Shown here: positions 43,277 to 52,182 of the stretch, piece by piece
How positions within the stretch are numbered: position 1 is the first letter of the stretch
How the letters are laid out: every line of letters begins with the position of its first letter
DNA from: Nitrososphaerales archaeon
GTDB lineage: Archaea; Thermoproteota; Nitrososphaeria; Nitrososphaerales; JACAEJ01
Direction of reading: 5' to 3'
Length of the DNA stretch: 54,790 bases
Assembly (NCBI GenBank): GCA_013388925.1
Contig: JACAEJ010000048.1
Location: 1-54,790, forward strand
Notes under the pieces: generated by a model
What the model was told of the DNA's origin: nothing
The model's database searches: none
Seen by the model: only the letters and a program-made list of their open reading frames with translations
Position numbers and translations under genes: made by a program

Positions 43277-43645
43277 ATGAACAGAGATTGGATCCAAGTT
43301 GAGTCTGGCTGCCAGATTATTACGCTTTCTAGAGATTGTCTGACCATAAGGCTAAAGCCTGATGTTGTTGAGAGGTTGAAGGAATCTATAAAGGATGACC
43401 ATATGCTAAATCAGGCCTTATTAACTCTGCTAACATGGGCTCATTACTCAACCATACCAATTATGGATGTCTTGGATGTTGTGATCGAAACTATCCCCAG
43501 TCCTCCGGGTAGCCCAGAGCTCATGAAGTTGATCATAAAGAGCAACTTTCAGGGTGGCCAGAGATTGTATGAGGTTTATCTCAACCCTGCCGATGCTCAG
43601 AAACTAGCCTCTGAGGTCAAAAAAATCATAAGTTCCAAGTTCTGA
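43277..43645 (+). CDS. Hypothetical protein, 122 aa
   Basis: Not recognised. A small soluble protein: an N-terminal strand pair (WIQVESGCQIITLSRDCLTI), a helical middle (QALLTLLTWAHYSTI, DVLDVVIETI), then LMKLIIKSNFQGGQRLYEVY and a C-terminal helix. The frame is open to 43193, but the ATG at 43277 fits the TATA box 27 nt upstream. It lies 190 nt before treT on the same strand and may or may not belong to that cluster. Confidence 0.6.
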   Translation: MNRDWIQVESGCQIITLSRDCLTIRLKPDVVERLKESIKDDHMLNQALLTLLTWAHYSTIPIMDVLDVVIETIPSPPGSPELMKLIIKSNFQGGQRLYEVYLNPADAQKLASEVKKIISSKF

Positions 43646-43834
43646 GTGGTTCACCCAAGATCAGGTTCTATGAATGAGATAAACGATCGTAGTGTAAGAA
43701 TCAATAGCGATCTGTTCCAGTAGATTTTCTTAGTAAAGTGATCTATTTGTGACATTCCCTTAACTAAAGATCCTTTTGTGGTTAATTACATTAAAGTTAA
43801 AAGGAAATAGTCATTTGTACGTATATGGGGCAAC

Positions 43835-45142
43835 ATGCCTTCCCTTCGGGATTATGAAGAAATAGTTGGAGCTGAGGCCGTCAACGAAATCATGAGTCTA
43901 GGGGAGAGGTTGGCAGGCAGGAAAATCGTCCACATAAACTCAACAAAAGTTGGAGGGGGAGTTGCAGAGATACTCCAAAAGCTCATACCTCTTCTAAAGG
44001 AGTGCAAACTGAATGTTGAATGGCGAGTCATCGAGGGAGATGATGAGTTCTTCAGAATCACAAAGGATTTTCATAATGCGCTCCATGGAACAGATGTAGA
44101 GATAAGCCAAGTGATGCTGGATAACTATCTAAAGGTGAATGCTAAGAATGCCCAACAGATGGCAGACCTAAGCGAAGCTGACTTCGTTATTATCCATGAC
44201 CCACAACCCGTGGCATTGATCAAGCATTTTCCCAAGAGGCGAGGGAAGTGGATATGGAGGTGCCATATCGATGTTTCGACGCCAAATCTGAGAGTCTGGG
44301 AGTTTCTCAAAACTTTTGTATCCCAATATAATGCTGCAGTCTTTCACATAGACAAATTTGCAAAGAAAGACCTCTTAATCAGGCAGTTCATAGTTCCGCC
44401 CTCCATTGATCCCCTCAGCCCAAAGAACATAGAAATAAATGTAGATGATATTGATAAAATTCTTTCGAAACATGGAATAAAGAAGAATAAGCCCATAATA
44501 TCTCAGATAGGTCGATTCGACAGATTAAAGGATCCTGCAGGTGTGGTCAAGATGTATAAATGTGTGAAGAACCCCGGCGAGGTCGTCGATGTATTTCGGC
44601 TCTTTATGGGTGGCGATTTTTTGGATTTCACACGTGTTGCGAAGAAGCGTATCGATTGTCAACTTGTGCTTGCAGGGGGATTGGCCACAGACGATCCTGA
44701 GGGACAGGAAGTCTACCAAGAAGTTGTGAGAATGGCTGAGGGTGATAAGGACATCAAGATATTAGTCCTTCCACCATTTGCAGATATTGACATCAATGTG
44801 ATACAGAGGGCATCCCAGGTAGTCCTCCAGAAATCCTTGAAAGAAGGCTTCGCCTTGACTGTGAGTGAAGCTCTTTGGAAAGGCACACCTGTAGTTGGAG
44901 GAAATGCGGGAGGCATACCTCTCCAGATAATCGATAGGATTAACGGTTTTCTTGTCAATAACATTGAAGAAGCCGCTGATAGAGTTCGCTTCCTTCTGAT
45001 GAACCCTCAAAAGGCTAAGGAGATGGGGAGGGCTGGAAGGGAGCATGTCAAAAAGAACTTCCTTATAACAAGGCACGTAAGGGACCATCTTTTGATGTAT
45101 CTAACTTTGGAGCTAATTCCTAGAAAACTCGTTCAGGTCTGA
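43835..45142 (+). CDS. treT: Trehalose glycosyltransferring synthase (TreT), GT4 family
   Basis: A 435-aa GT-B enzyme that joins NDP-glucose and glucose to make trehalose reversibly, in the cytoplasm. Near the N-terminus are HINSTKVGGGVAEIL and WRVIEGDDEFF, then FVIIHDPQP and WRCHIDVSTPN. The C-terminal donor domain has SQIGRFDRLKDP and QKSLKEGFALTVSEALWKG (EX7E motif) with GNAGGIPLQI. These are TreT landmarks. The start is ATG. A trehalose-phosphatase gene follows after 53 nt. TreT needs no phosphatase, so the pair implies a second route or a related phosphorylated product. Confidence 0.88.
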   Translation: MPSLRDYEEIVGAEAVNEIMSLGERLAGRKIVHINSTKVGGGVAEILQKLIPLLKECKLNVEWRVIEGDDEFFRITKDFHNALHGTDVEISQVMLDNYLKVNAKNAQQMADLSEADFVIIHDPQPVALIKHFPKRRGKWIWRCHIDVSTPNLRVWEFLKTFVSQYNAAVFHIDKFAKKDLLIRQFIVPPSIDPLSPKNIEINVDDIDKILSKHGIKKNKPIISQIGRFDRLKDPAGVVKMYKCVKNPGEVVDVFRLFMGGDFLDFTRVAKKRIDCQLVLAGGLATDDPEGQEVYQEVVRMAEGDKDIKILVLPPFADIDINVIQRASQVVLQKSLKEGFALTVSEALWKGTPVVGGNAGGIPLQIIDRINGFLVNNIEEAADRVRFLLMNPQKAKEMGRAGREHVKKNFLITRHVRDHLLMYLTLELIPRKLVQV

Positions 45143-45195
45143 ATTTTTCCTAATGCTTAGCACTATATGGCATGTTATAAAGAAGGTTAAAGTAA

Positions 45196-45963
45196 ATGAA
45201 GTATTTGTTTGATTGCTGGCATGAAATCGAAGAGTTCATGAGACCATATAGAAGAACGTATATTCTAACGGATTATGATGGCACCCTAACACCCATAGTC
45301 GATTATCCTGATCAGGCAATATTAAATCCAAATGTTAGAGATTTGTTGAAGTCTCTTGTAAAAGATAGAAGGTTCATATTAGCGATAATAACTGGGAGGA
45401 CTCTGAAAGAAATCATCCAACTCATTGGTATTGAAGGAGCCTACTACATAGGCAACCATGGACTGGAGATAAAGGGTCCTTCACTGACCTTTGTGCACCC
45501 CATGACAGAGAAACTCTCCTTGATAATTTCGAAGATATGCAACGATATGAAATCCAAGTTTGAATCCAATCATGGTGTAATAGTTGAGGATAAAGGGATG
45601 ACAGCTAGCATTCATTATAGGATGGCGCCTAAAAACATGACAGGAGAGATAAAGAAGGTTGTTAGGAACACTGTAAGATCGTATGAAGATTTTGAAATCA
45701 GGCACGGGAAGATGGTCGTTGAGATAAGGCCTAAGGTTCTTTGGGATAAAGGTGATGCAGTATTATGGCTAGTCAGAAAGTTAGGAGAAGACGGAATCCC
45801 GATATACATTGGGGATGACAAGACAGATGAAGATGCCTTTAGGAAGATCGATCGAGGTTTGACCATTCTTGTCTCGAAGAGGAGGAGGCATTCAAATGCC
45901 AGATACTATCTCAAAAGCGCAGAAGATGTGCACGAATTCCTTTACAGGCTACTTGATTTCTAG
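45196..45963 (+). CDS. otsB: Trehalose-6-phosphate phosphatase (OtsB-type HAD)
   Basis: A 255-aa HAD phosphatase. Motif I is LTDYDGTLTPIVD (nucleophile and acid Asp residues), motif II ITGRTLKEI, the cap contains YIGNHGLEIKGP, and motif IV is YIGDDKTDEDAFR. It removes phosphate from trehalose-6-phosphate. The GNHGLEI and RPKVLWDKGDAV segments are typical of OtsB. The start is ATG with AAGG about 10 nt upstream. It follows treT; no trehalose-6-phosphate synthase (OtsA) is in the window. Confidence 0.88.
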   Translation: MKYLFDCWHEIEEFMRPYRRTYILTDYDGTLTPIVDYPDQAILNPNVRDLLKSLVKDRRFILAIITGRTLKEIIQLIGIEGAYYIGNHGLEIKGPSLTFVHPMTEKLSLIISKICNDMKSKFESNHGVIVEDKGMTASIHYRMAPKNMTGEIKKVVRNTVRSYEDFEIRHGKMVVEIRPKVLWDKGDAVLWLVRKLGEDGIPIYIGDDKTDEDAFRKIDRGLTILVSKRRRHSNARYYLKSAEDVHEFLYRLLDF

Positions 45964-46109
45964 ACTATTTTATCTGTAAAACATTTTTATTAGAGTCTGA
46001 ATTATTATGTTAATGACTAGAGAATGGGAAAGCCTAGAATAATGCAGCATAATGTCCCTTTGGAAAATATTGATATCACTCTCCACTTTAAGTAGAAGGA
46101 GTTTTAACA

Positions 46110-46640
46110 TTGGAGGAAGCGAAGCCAATCGTACTGCCCTATGCCCTTGATATTGATGAGAAAGGATGGGAGAGGGGCCTTACAAGAGAAGCAGAAGAGT
46201 CTCTCTTCTTCCTCTTTGTCGATAGTGAACGTAAAAGATTACTGTTTAATGGAGCCCATGGATACACCTTCAAAAGGTTTTTTAAGAAGCCTGAAAGCGC
46301 CGTAAAAATCACTCTCATAAGTAGAATATACTATTCTGCATGGATTGCACCTTGGAAGGAGGGAAGAGGCCTAATCATTGATGGTCTGGGGCTCTTCCCC
46401 CAGGTTGTGTATTATGATGAGCTTCCTGGCTACAAGACTCTCATCAATGGAATCAAGGAATCGGCATCTGCTGAGGAATACTTGTATGTCCTGAGGAAGC
46501 ATTCACTCACCTTCCTCAACATCAAGGGTTCTAGGTCGTTTATTATCAGCCTTATTCCACAAAAAGATTCGGTCTCCGATTTGCAATCCTACATCATCCA
46601 CTCCAGAAGGGAGGCCGTTACCAACGCTCTCTCTCTCTGA
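46110..46640 (+). CDS. Hypothetical protein, 176 aa, trehalose cluster
   Basis: Not recognised. Mixed alpha/beta and soluble: an N-terminal region VLPYALDIDEKGWERGLTRE, then strands around SLFFLFVDSERKRLLFNG, aromatic ISRIYYSAWIAPW, and LIIDGLGLFPQVVYY. No cofactor motif or signal. The start is TTG with AAGGAG upstream. It ends where the frame of the coiled-coil gene is already open (CTGA at 46637-46640), so the two may be translationally coupled. The location between otsB and a GT4 gene hints at sugar metabolism or the cell surface; inference only. Confidence 0.65.
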   Translation: MEEAKPIVLPYALDIDEKGWERGLTREAEESLFFLFVDSERKRLLFNGAHGYTFKRFFKKPESAVKITLISRIYYSAWIAPWKEGRGLIIDGLGLFPQVVYYDELPGYKTLINGIKESASAEEYLYVLRKHSLTFLNIKGSRSFIISLIPQKDSVSDLQSYIIHSRREAVTNALSL

Positions 46641-46759
46641 ATCCTAGAATTCCTTGGCAACAATTCCTAAGTTTTATCGAGATATTATGGGAATCAGAAG
46701 TAGATATTGAAAGTCTCAACGCCATAAGAAAAGATGTCGTAAACAGAACTAGTAAATGG

Positions 46760-48091
46760 GTGGAGTGGCAGAAAGAAAAGATCGATAGCATTCAGAAAGA
46801 GTATCTCTCACAGATCGAAGAGGAGAAGGCAGAAGTCAGAATAGGGAATCTACAGGCTGAATACCAATCAAAGGTCACCGAAGCCGAAAATAAGATGGAA
46901 GAAGAAATCAAGAATCTAAGTAATGAACAAACAGAAGTCCAAAGTAAAATACAGAACCTCCAAGAGAAGCGGGGTGAATACTCTAACACTCTCAAGAATA
47001 TGCAGAGGCAAATTGAAGCATTATCAAAGGAACTGAATGCACCACAGAATATACGCAACGAATTATCTCTAGAACTTTCTAACCAGAAGACCAGGCTTGA
47101 AGCTTTCAGGAAGGAGCATCTCAAGCTGGAAGATTTAGTGGAGGCACAAGAAGGTATTACGGAGGAGTTGGATACAATAAGAGAGCGCCTTGCACAGATC
47201 GACATGGAGATAAATAAGATTACAGAATCAATATTCAAGGTGGAGCAAGAACTCCGCCAAGAAGATGAAAAGTGTGAGATCCTTCAGGAATCCATGGCAA
47301 AGTTGAAGAGGCAGATGGCTGATATGATGAAAGCTATGAGAGATCTTGATATGTTGGTGACGGAGAAACAAGATCACTTGGCGAGCATTCCGCACCAAAT
47401 TGAAGATGCTAAGAAAAGAGGGCATGAGGGCATCTTAGGAATTGATAAGGATTACAGACTGAAGTTTGACGAAATAAAAGGGAAGACTAACGCACTAAGG
47501 GTTGAGATGAAGCGGAAAATTGAGACCTATCAGAGAAGAATGTATGAGATGATGAGGAGAACCGATGGGATAGTATCACAGATCGACAGATTGACTGAAG
47601 CCAAATCATCATTTATTCACAGTTTCCACGATGCAACCATCTATCTCCCTAAGAACTTAGAAATCAATGCGCCTACCTTGTTGCAGATACCCCTTTATTT
47701 GGTATGTTATGAGACTCCCACTGGGCAAGGGTATACATTTTATTCTCCTATAACCGTCAAGCGTATTCGTAAGATGCTTTTATCTAAAAAGACATCTATA
47801 GAGATACGGATGAAGAACTTTGATCGAGCTGTAAAAAGTGAGCTTCATGAAGTGATAAAACAAGACTCCTCATTCGAAGAGGAGGTGCTCAATTCTTGTG
47901 CCAAACTTAACATGCTTGAGAACCCTGAAATGCCGGAAGTTCTGCTTAAGGGTCTTGCCCAATTGAGGCTCAGAAAACTAGTTTCTTCTGCTGAAGCCAA
48001 TAAAGCAATGGCGATTCTTTTCGAGTACATTCATGCTCAAAAGAGGAGAAACAAAAAACATGAGCAACCATTTCTCAAGATCTCGAGCTGA
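46760..48091 (+). CDS. Long coiled-coil protein with C-terminal domain
   Basis: At least 443 aa from the GTG at 46760. Residues 1-285 are almost pure charged heptads (KIQNLQEKRGEYSNTLKNMQ and similar), broken once near PHQIEDAKKRGHEG; then a globular C-terminal domain begins at DATIYLPKNLEINAPTLLQI and ends basic (HAQKRRNKKHE). No ATPase motif, so it is not an SMC or Rad50. The same frame is open for 41 more codons upstream (to CTG 46637), with protein-like sequence such as NPRIPWQQFLSFIEILWESE, but no ATG, GTG or TTG. The true start is unresolved. It sits 10 nt before the GT4 gene. Confidence 0.7.
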   Translation: MEWQKEKIDSIQKEYLSQIEEEKAEVRIGNLQAEYQSKVTEAENKMEEEIKNLSNEQTEVQSKIQNLQEKRGEYSNTLKNMQRQIEALSKELNAPQNIRNELSLELSNQKTRLEAFRKEHLKLEDLVEAQEGITEELDTIRERLAQIDMEINKITESIFKVEQELRQEDEKCEILQESMAKLKRQMADMMKAMRDLDMLVTEKQDHLASIPHQIEDAKKRGHEGILGIDKDYRLKFDEIKGKTNALRVEMKRKIETYQRRMYEMMRRTDGIVSQIDRLTEAKSSFIHSFHDATIYLPKNLEINAPTLLQIPLYLVCYETPTGQGYTFYSPITVKRIRKMLLSKKTSIEIRMKNFDRAVKSELHEVIKQDSSFEEEVLNSCAKLNMLENPEMPEVLLKGLAQLRLRKLVSSAEANKAMAILFEYIHAQKRRNKKHEQPFLKISS

Positions 48092-48101
48092 GCATTTCGG
48101 G

Positions 48102-49363
48102 ATGAAGATATGCGCTGTCAGTCCTTCTTTCCATATACGGGAGGAGTCTCTTATTATCTTCTTTGGCTTGGACGCAGATGTCGTGAACTGAGTCACAAGC
48201 TAAGTATAATACACCTTCGTCCCAAAGATTCGCCTATTGAGGAAGAGGTTGAATCCATAAAGGTTTACCGTGTCCCTAAGGAGCAGCCCGACCTAAGGGT
48301 AATAGGAGGCTATACACGGTTCAAAGAGCTTATTCTGAAGGTCTTCCACGGTGTAGAGACATCTGACGAGAAGCTGATAAACAGACATCTTTATGGTTTC
48401 AACGAATATTTGACAGTCAATACGCACTTTGCCGAGAGGGTGAGAGAAGTCTATGAGAAGGAGTCCTTCGATCTTCTACACGTACACGACTTCCAAGTAC
48501 TCCCACTAGGGTCGATGTTGAGGGATCTTAAGATACCTAAGATTTTCACCTGGCATATTCCATTCGCAGGAAATACACCCAAAGCATGGATAGATTTCAT
48601 CATCAAGTACATGATGGAGTACGATAACGTGGTTTTATCTACAAGAGCCTATGTAGCGACCGCTATCCACTACGGCTTGCCTTGGAATAAAGTCTCATGC
48701 ATACCCCCCTTCATAGCGGTTGAGAAGCCTCGGGAGAACGAGTTTCGAAGTAAGTATGGAATAGATCAAGATGAAAAGATCATCCTATGTGTTGCAAGGA
48801 TAGATTCGTTAAAGGGTCAAGATAGGTTGATCAGGGCGCTACCGGATATAGTTAAAGTGCTTCCTAAGATAAAATGTGTATTTATTGGAAACGGTTCCAT
48901 GACAAAGGATGTTCTAAAGGTGAATGAAAAGAAGATATATGATCAGAATCTGAAGCAACTTGTAGAAGAGCTGCATTTAAAGGATATCATCATATTCACT
49001 GGGAGTATATCTAGGAGTGAGTTGATGCAGGCGTACGAAGCGTGTGATGTCGTAGTGCTACCTTCGATCATGGAGGGATTTGGCTTAACTATCACGGAGG
49101 GGATGGCATTCGGCAAACCTGTGATCGGATCGGCTACGGGCGGAATATTGGTGCAAATCTGGCCAGGGATCAACGGTTATCTTGTTGAGCCTGGTGATCC
49201 AAGACAGCTGTCTGAAGCACTCATAATGATACTTTCCAACGAATATCTGAAAAGATCGTTAGGAGCTAAGGCGAAGGAGGTTTATGAACGGGAGTACAGC
49301 TTGGAGAGAGGGGTTAGAGATAACCTGGAACTGTATGAACGTGTGCTAGCCACTAGAATATAG
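48102..49363 (+). CDS. GT4-family glycosyltransferase with an apparent N-terminal frameshift
   Basis: A GT-B enzyme of about 420 aa. From ATG 48102 the peptide MKICAVSPSF matches the usual GT4 opening strand. One base is missing in the run at about 48121-48130, and the frame then continues as FFPYTGGVSYYLLWLGRR, the usual next segment. The frame used downstream can also start at ATG 48110. The rest is intact: FDLLHVHDFQVLPLG, FTWHIPFAG, CVARIDSLKGQDRLI, PSIMEGFGLTITEGMAFGKP (EX7E) and GSATGGI. Donor and acceptor sugars unknown. It is the last gene of the trehalose cluster. Confidence 0.85.
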
Positions 49364-49498
49364 CCGTTCCAACCTTAAATTCAAAGAATTCAGCAGAAAA
49401 GATAGAATCACTATTGGAGAATAAGGAAGCATCTATGAAAATGGGGGATAAAGCAGTTCTAAGGCTTTATTTGTTCTACATATTCTTAAAAGCAAAAG

Positions 49499-49508
49499 AT
49501 ATTTAATG
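49499..49508 (+). promoter_or_regulatory. TATA box for tRNA-Ser(GCT)
   Basis: GATATTTAAT centred about 27 nt upstream of the tRNA 5' end, the standard archaeal spacing. Confidence 0.55.
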
Positions 49509-49530
49509 CCAAGGAGAACTTTCTCATCGT

Positions 49531-49618
49531 GCTGCGGTAGCCAAGCCAGGTAAGGCGACGGCTTGCTAAGCCGTTTCCCCATCGGGGATCGTGGGTTCGA
49601 GTCCCACCCGCAGCGCCA
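49531..49618 (+). tRNA. tRNA-Ser (GCT), CCA encoded
   Basis: Type II cloverleaf: acceptor GCTGCGG/CCGCAGC, D arm, anticodon stem ACGGC/GCCGT with loop TTGCTAA (anticodon GCT), long variable arm (TCCCC-ATC-GGGGA), T arm GTGGG/CCCAC with TTCGAGT, discriminator G at 49615. CCA follows at 49616-49618 and is encoded, unlike in the other three tRNAs here. No intron. Confidence 0.95.
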
Positions 49619-49702
49619 ATTTTAACACAAATATTAAGACTGCCATATGAGGGTGGTGGAGGCAAATTTCCGACTCCTTCAATTTCATCTCTCCTTCTTT
49701 TC

Positions 49703-50338
49703 CTAAAGCCAAGAAATGCCACTATGCCCACAACCATAACACAAATTCCAACAATTAGCAATAAACTCCCATTGCAGTTCTGTTGTTCTTTCCAAACTCG
49801 ATCTTCTTGCTTTACCTAATAAAGCATCTTCAAGAGGGATAAATAAAACTGGAGTGAAGAACATTTTTGCATCCTTTAGTCTATCAACTAATTCAAGAGT
49901 TGCAATAATATCTTCTTCTGTCTCATCAGGCATTCCAGTCATAATTGTGCAGAGTGGATACCACTCATAATCATTCATAATTCCGATTCCTTGACAAACT
50001 AACTCTGGCCAATTATCGACGCTAAAAGGCAATGCTTTTCCCTTCATATGTTTTTTCATTAACCTCGGGCTTCCTGTCTCAATTCCAACTTCAACAATGA
50101 TGTATCTCTTTTTTCTTAACCTTCTAATCGTCTTTTCCATCAAAATAGGGGTCAACTTCTCCAATATCTTGGGATCATAGATTATTGGTGCTAAAGAGGC
50201 ATGCGAGAGGCAAATATATTCAACGCCTCCATAACTTGCTATGGTTCCATATAGTTTTGCAATCTCTTTTCTATTGGGAATAAAACCGTCATATGATTTG
50301 TATGCCTTGTTAATACCATATTTATGATTTACCACCAT
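49703..50338 (-). pseudogene. Remnant of a B12-binding-type radical SAM protein
   Basis: A 211-aa frame that matches only the middle and C-terminal part of a radical SAM protein: YIIVEVGIETGSPRLMKKHM, YPLCTIMTGMPDETEEDI and MFFTPVLFIPLEDALL. The CxxxCxxC cluster and any B12 domain are absent; a stop codon lies just before the first ATG. At the C-terminus the frame ends in GHSGISWL, while another frame at the same place reads LIVGICVMVVGIVAFLGF followed by RKRRR, a credible lost tail. So it is 5'-truncated and probably frameshifted. The stretch is AT-richer than its neighbours and abuts tRNA-Ser. Confidence 0.7.
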
Positions 50339-50476
50339 TCACACTTACGGCTCTTTCACTCATCCTTATCTGCTTACATAATATCACGGGCCTCAAAAGT
50401 CACATACCTAGCACAAACCTTAACACTTATAACAAAGTTGATAGGCACGATTAATCAATAAGATTTGGAGGAGGTA

Positions 50477-50785
50477 ATGTTGAAGAAAAATTATGTAGTC
50501 ACAGAAATATCGGCTGCACCAGATGGAGGGCCTTATGTTCTAGTCGCCCTTGTCGAGCCTAGAGACCTGAAGAGCACTTCCCAACCATTCTTCAGTCCAA
50601 ATGTCACAATGAGTTTCACATCGATTGAGGACCTTATGAAGAACTTACAGAGAACTTTCACGGGTCTGTCGAGGCAGACAGTAACAATAGTAAAGTTTGA
50701 CATGAGGGAATACGAGGAGTCAGGGTTGAAGGTAGGAGACAAAGTTTACCTAGAAATTACCAAGGTGGAGAAAGAAGGAGTATAA
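50477..50785 (+). CDS. Hypothetical protein, 102 aa
   Basis: Not recognised as a named family. A compact beta-rich protein: NYVVTEISAAPDGGPYVLVA, VEPRDLKST, VTMSFTSIEDLMKNLQ, VTIVKFDMREYEE, and VGDKVYLEITKVE. Looks like a small barrel fold. The ATG at 50477 is preferred to the upstream TTG because GGAGG directly precedes it; a TATA-like CTTATAAC lies near 50425-50432. Faces the L29-S3-L22 block tail to tail. Confidence 0.65.
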   Translation: MLKKNYVVTEISAAPDGGPYVLVALVEPRDLKSTSQPFFSPNVTMSFTSIEDLMKNLQRTFTGLSRQTVTIVKFDMREYEESGLKVGDKVYLEITKVEKEGV

Positions 50786-50869
50786 TCCCAATTCTGGTTT
50801 TATCTTTATACATTTAGGATGATTTTGTTCACCTTTTCATTGGTGAATAAAACCTTTGGACTTGTAATT

Positions 50870-51082
50870 TCATCGGCCAAGCTTTCTTTCATTAATTATC
50901 GTTAGTATCCTTGCTATAGCCCTTCTTGTACTTCGAATCTTTCCGGTCTCCTTCTTCAGGGTGCCTCTTGAAGATTCGCTTTTGAGCTTGACCAATTCGG
51001 CCCTTAATTCAAAGAACTTGTCCTGAAGATCTTCATCACTCAACTTCCTCAGCTCTTCACTCTTGAGCTTTGGCACCTTCAT
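50870..51082 (-). CDS. rpl29: Ribosomal protein L29
   Basis: A 70-aa two-helix protein of the large subunit: KLKSEELRKLSDEDLQDKFF, then ELRAELVKLKSE and RSTRRAIARILTIINER. The start lies 26 nt inside the end of rps3, so they are translated from one message. The genes that normally follow in archaea (SUI1, Rpp29, S17) are absent; a plus-strand gene ends 85 nt away instead. Confidence 0.94.
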   Translation of the reverse strand: MKVPKLKSEELRKLSDEDLQDKFFELRAELVKLKSESSRGTLKKETGKIRSTRRAIARILTIINERKLGR

Positions 51083-51701
51083 CTCCCTCCTTTTGAGTCT
51101 CTTCAGGTCTCTTCTCTACTATCTCCACCTCTGAGGGTACCGCATCCCTTAAAGCGATTTTGACCTTTATTCCATAAAGCCCCATCTTGAGTAAAACATG
51201 AGTTGTAGCCTCTCTCACAGCCTTCGATGCCATCTCTCCGCTCTTGGGAACCACTCCCACCCTATATTTTTCATGGTGCGCCCTTTCGCTTCTCAGTTTC
51301 CCTGAAACCATTATTTCTGCACCCATGGCACCAGCATTCTTTATGGAATTTAGAGCCCAGAGGGCAGCTCTCCTAAAGGCCCCTCCCCTCATAACGTTCT
51401 GGGCTATCCTATTGGCCATGACCATGGGATTCAACTCAGGAACTTCCAACTCCAACACGGAAACCTGAGGGTTGGGCAGGCCGAACTTCTGCTCTATAGT
51501 GGAAGTGAGTCCCTTAATGCCCATGCCACGCCTTCCTATGACTAAGCCAGGTCTTATCACGGAGACGGTTATTCTGGTTCCTATGGGCGTCTTGAGGATT
51601 TCCACTCCCCCGTACCCTGCATTGGCCAACTCATTTTGCAAGAATTCGTCCAACTCAGCGTTCTTGGCATAGTTTTTCATTATGTTCTTGGTGGCTGACA
51701 T
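51057..51701 (-). CDS. rps3: Ribosomal protein S3
   Basis: A 214-aa small-subunit protein. The KH domain near the N-terminus has IRPGLVIGRRGMGIKGLTST, and the C-terminal S3 domain has RGGAFRRAALWALNSIKNAG and GVVPKSGEMAS. The Glu/Lys-rich tail (PEETQKEGDEGAKAQE) is typical of archaea. It overlaps rpl29 by 26 nt and follows rpl22 by one base. Confidence 0.95.
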   Translation of the reverse strand: MSATKNIMKNYAKNAELDEFLQNELANAGYGGVEILKTPIGTRITVSVIRPGLVIGRRGMGIKGLTSTIEQKFGLPNPQVSVLELEVPELNPMVMANRIAQNVMRGGAFRRAALWALNSIKNAGAMGAEIMVSGKLRSERAHHEKYRVGVVPKSGEMASKAVREATTHVLLKMGLYGIKVKIALRDAVPSEVEIVEKRPEETQKEGDEGAKAQE

Positions 51702-51702
51702 G

Positions 51703-52182
51703 CTACAGGGCCTCCTTTCCTACCATCTCTATGTGAACCAAGGTATTGAACTTCGGTGATGAACGACCAAAAGCCCTAGGGATATATCTTTTCACCTTCG
51801 TGCCCCTCAAGGCAGCGGCGTGGACTATTACCATCTTCTCCGCATCCATTCCCTTAAACTCGGCGTTGGCTTCGAGGTTCATGATGACCTTGAGTATCTC
51901 TCTTGCAGCCTTTTTGGGGTAGCCTCCAGAGTGGAACTTGAATTGGGAGGCCTGATGAGGTACCTCCTTCTTGTACCTCCTAAATGGTACCGCCTGCTTC
52001 TTGGCTATCACGTCCTCCAAGAAGTTCTTCGCTCTGGCAATTGGCATGTCCTTTATTACAATACAGATCTCTCTGGCATCCTTTGGAGAAATATCGACCT
52101 CTCTCCCGCTTGCCCTCACTTGAGTCAGGGAGTCATACTCTGTAAAGCTGTATCCAAACCTCACTTCTTGCACTGCACCCAT
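51703..52182 (-). CDS. rpl22: Ribosomal protein L22
   Basis: A 159-aa protein lining the peptide exit tunnel. Archaeal L22 features: GREVDISPKDAREICIVIK, ARAKNFLEDVIAKKQAVPFR, HQASQFKFHSGGYPKKAARE, and VKRYIPRAFGRSSPKFNTL. The start is ATG. It is the first gene of a three-gene ribosomal unit; S19 and L2, which usually precede it, are not upstream. Confidence 0.94.
   Translation of the reverse strand: MGAVQEVRFGYSFTEYDSLTQVRASGREVDISPKDAREICIVIKDMPIARAKNFLEDVIAKKQAVPFRRYKKEVPHQASQFKFHSGGYPKKAAREILKVIMNLEANAEFKGMDAEKMVIVHAAALRGTKVKRYIPRAFGRSSPKFNTLVHIEMVGKEAL

Noticed and set aside
49486-49761. Minus-strand 91-aa frame across tRNA-Ser(GCT)
   Set aside because: Its C-terminal part (GGTRTHDPRWG) is the well-known false peptide from reading a tRNA antisense; only its start may be the lost tail of the radical SAM remnant.
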